A DNA stretch of 6,398 nt. It comes from DASYAN01 sp036501345 (GTDB lineage: Bacteria > Chloroflexota > Ktedonobacteria > Ktedonobacterales > Ktedonobacteraceae). The stretch covers positions 1 to 6,398 of the forward strand of contig DASYAN010000003.1 in NCBI GenBank assembly GCA_036501345.1. The letters are read 5' to 3'. Position 1 is the first letter of the stretch. Every line of letters starts with the position of its first letter. This document shows positions 5,691 to 6,398 of this stretch, one piece after another. A program made the position numbers and the translations under genes. The notes under the pieces were generated by a model that was not told the DNA's origin, ran no database searches, and saw nothing but the letters and a program-made list of their open reading frames with translations.

Positions 5691-6398
5691 AAGTATTTTC
5701 TTATTGTGCTAGTATTCGTCAGCGGTATGAGCAGTCTTGCTATGGAGATGTGTGCTTCGCGCTTTCTTGCTGCATACTTTGGAACATCGATCTATATCTG
5801 GACTATAGTCATTAGTCTGATCCTGTTCTCCCTGACCATTGGATACTTTTTTGGTGGCAAACTTGCTGATTATTATCCTTATAAACATGTACTTTGTGTG
5901 GTGACAGCAGCAGCAGCACTTTCAATGTCAATCATTCCATTTATTGCTCAAGCAATTCTTTCCTGGTCCATGACCGCTGCTCAACAGTTTCTGCTTGCCA
6001 TCTTTATGAATACAATTTTGCTCTTTGCCATTCCTGTAGCTCTACTTGGTTGTGTCTCTCCCTTCGCAATTCGTCTGATAACACACAATGTCGTCAAAAG
6101 TGGGCAGATAAGCGGGTCGTTCTATGCCATTTCAACTGTTGGGAGTATCATCGGCGTATTTTTGCCAGTGCTATGGTTGATCCCAGCGTATGGTGTACGA
6201 CGTACGATGCTCATTTTCGCAGTGTTACTCTTTGCCGCTTCACTGTGGGGACTTCGCCCTCGTTGGCGTCCCACGTTCCTGCTCAGCCTGATTCCATTCA
6301 TCATGTCCCTGGTTATATCGCTGGGACCACTCAGAGCTGTCCCTCACTTGATTTATGAACAAGAATCATATTATAGCTATATCCAGGTAACACAAACT
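5688..6398 (+). CDS. Membrane-fused spermidine-synthase-like protein, N-terminal part
   Basis: The frame runs open from TTG 5688 to the window edge, 237 codons, and is truncated there. The N-terminus begins KYFLIVLVFVSGMSSLAMEM and continues with ASRFLAAYFGTSIYIW and IGYFFGGKLADYYP (residues 51-64). This is the typical opening of bacterial proteins that fuse an MFS-like helical bundle to a spermidine/spermine synthase domain. Later hallmarks are PVALLGCVSPFAIRL, a GQISGSFYAISTVGSIIG segment and, at the right edge, YEQESYYSYIQV, which is how the aminopropyltransferase domain starts. About seven hydrophobic segments are visible. The SAM-site and catalytic acidic residues lie beyond the window, so it cannot be said whether the enzyme domain is active. 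Many such fusions have no proven polyamine role. The gene is transcribed divergently from the glycosyltransferase. Confidence 0.82.
   Translation, partial: MKYFLIVLVFVSGMSSLAMEMCASRFLAAYFGTSIYIWTIVISLILFSLTIGYFFGGKLADYYPYKHVLCVVTAAAALSMSIIPFIAQAILSWSMTAAQQFLLAIFMNTILLFAIPVALLGCVSPFAIRLITHNVVKSGQISGSFYAISTVGSIIGVFLPVLWLIPAYGVRRTMLIFAVLLFAASLWGLRPRWRPTFLLSLIPFIMSLVISLGPLRAVPHLIYEQESYYSYIQVTQT

Noticed and set aside
5894..6358. A 154-codon + strand frame rich in Ser and Cys
   Set aside because: It is out of frame with the membrane protein starting at 5688, whose frame shows clear family motifs and hydrophobic segments throughout this stretch. The composition is that of a shadow frame.

Overview
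The window reads as bacterial chromosomal DNA of medium GC content. The protein styles suggest a Ktedonobacter-like member of the Chloroflexota: a short-Q-loop cytochrome bd, duplicated YbjQ-type proteins, a GT-C membrane glycosyltransferase, and a membrane-anchored spermidine-synthase-like protein. This placement rests on family resemblance recalled from memory, not on a search, and is only moderately secure.

Layout. Bases 2-169 hold the 3' end of a YbjQ/DUF74-type gene on the + strand. After 43 bp, and behind a good ribosome binding site, comes a second gene of the same kind (213-1037). It encodes two tandem copies of the domain. It converges, with only 15 bp between stop codons, on a minus-strand cydAB operon (cydA 2123-3493, cydB 1053-2123). 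The two cyd genes share one base in a TAATG stop/start overlap. Upstream of cydA lies a 321-bp non-coding stretch with a convincing sigma70-type promoter. Directly upstream of its -35 box is a perfect 12-bp palindrome. Farther along is a hairpin with a T-tract facing the + direction, placed just after the stop codon of the next gene. That gene (3815-5341, minus) encodes a 508-residue polytopic GT-C glycosyltransferase resembling MptA/MptB or GT87 mannosyltransferases. A 346-bp AT-rich divergent intergenic region separates it from a + strand gene that runs off the window. This last gene (5688-6398) starts at TTG and encodes the membrane half of a fused, spermidine-synthase-like protein.

How they work together. 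CydA and CydB form the high-affinity bd quinol oxidase, a terminal respiratory enzyme suited to low oxygen. No cydDC assembly transporter and no small third subunit is seen in this window. The glycosyltransferase and the spermidine-synthase-like protein are divergently transcribed and may share a control region, but no common pathway is evident. The YbjQ-type pair has no established biochemical role. No mobile element, CRISPR array, tRNA or rRNA was seen. The most interesting points are the tandem and internally duplicated YbjQ proteins, the palindrome at the cydAB promoter, and the misoriented terminator-like hairpin. Nothing here amounts to a clearly new system.
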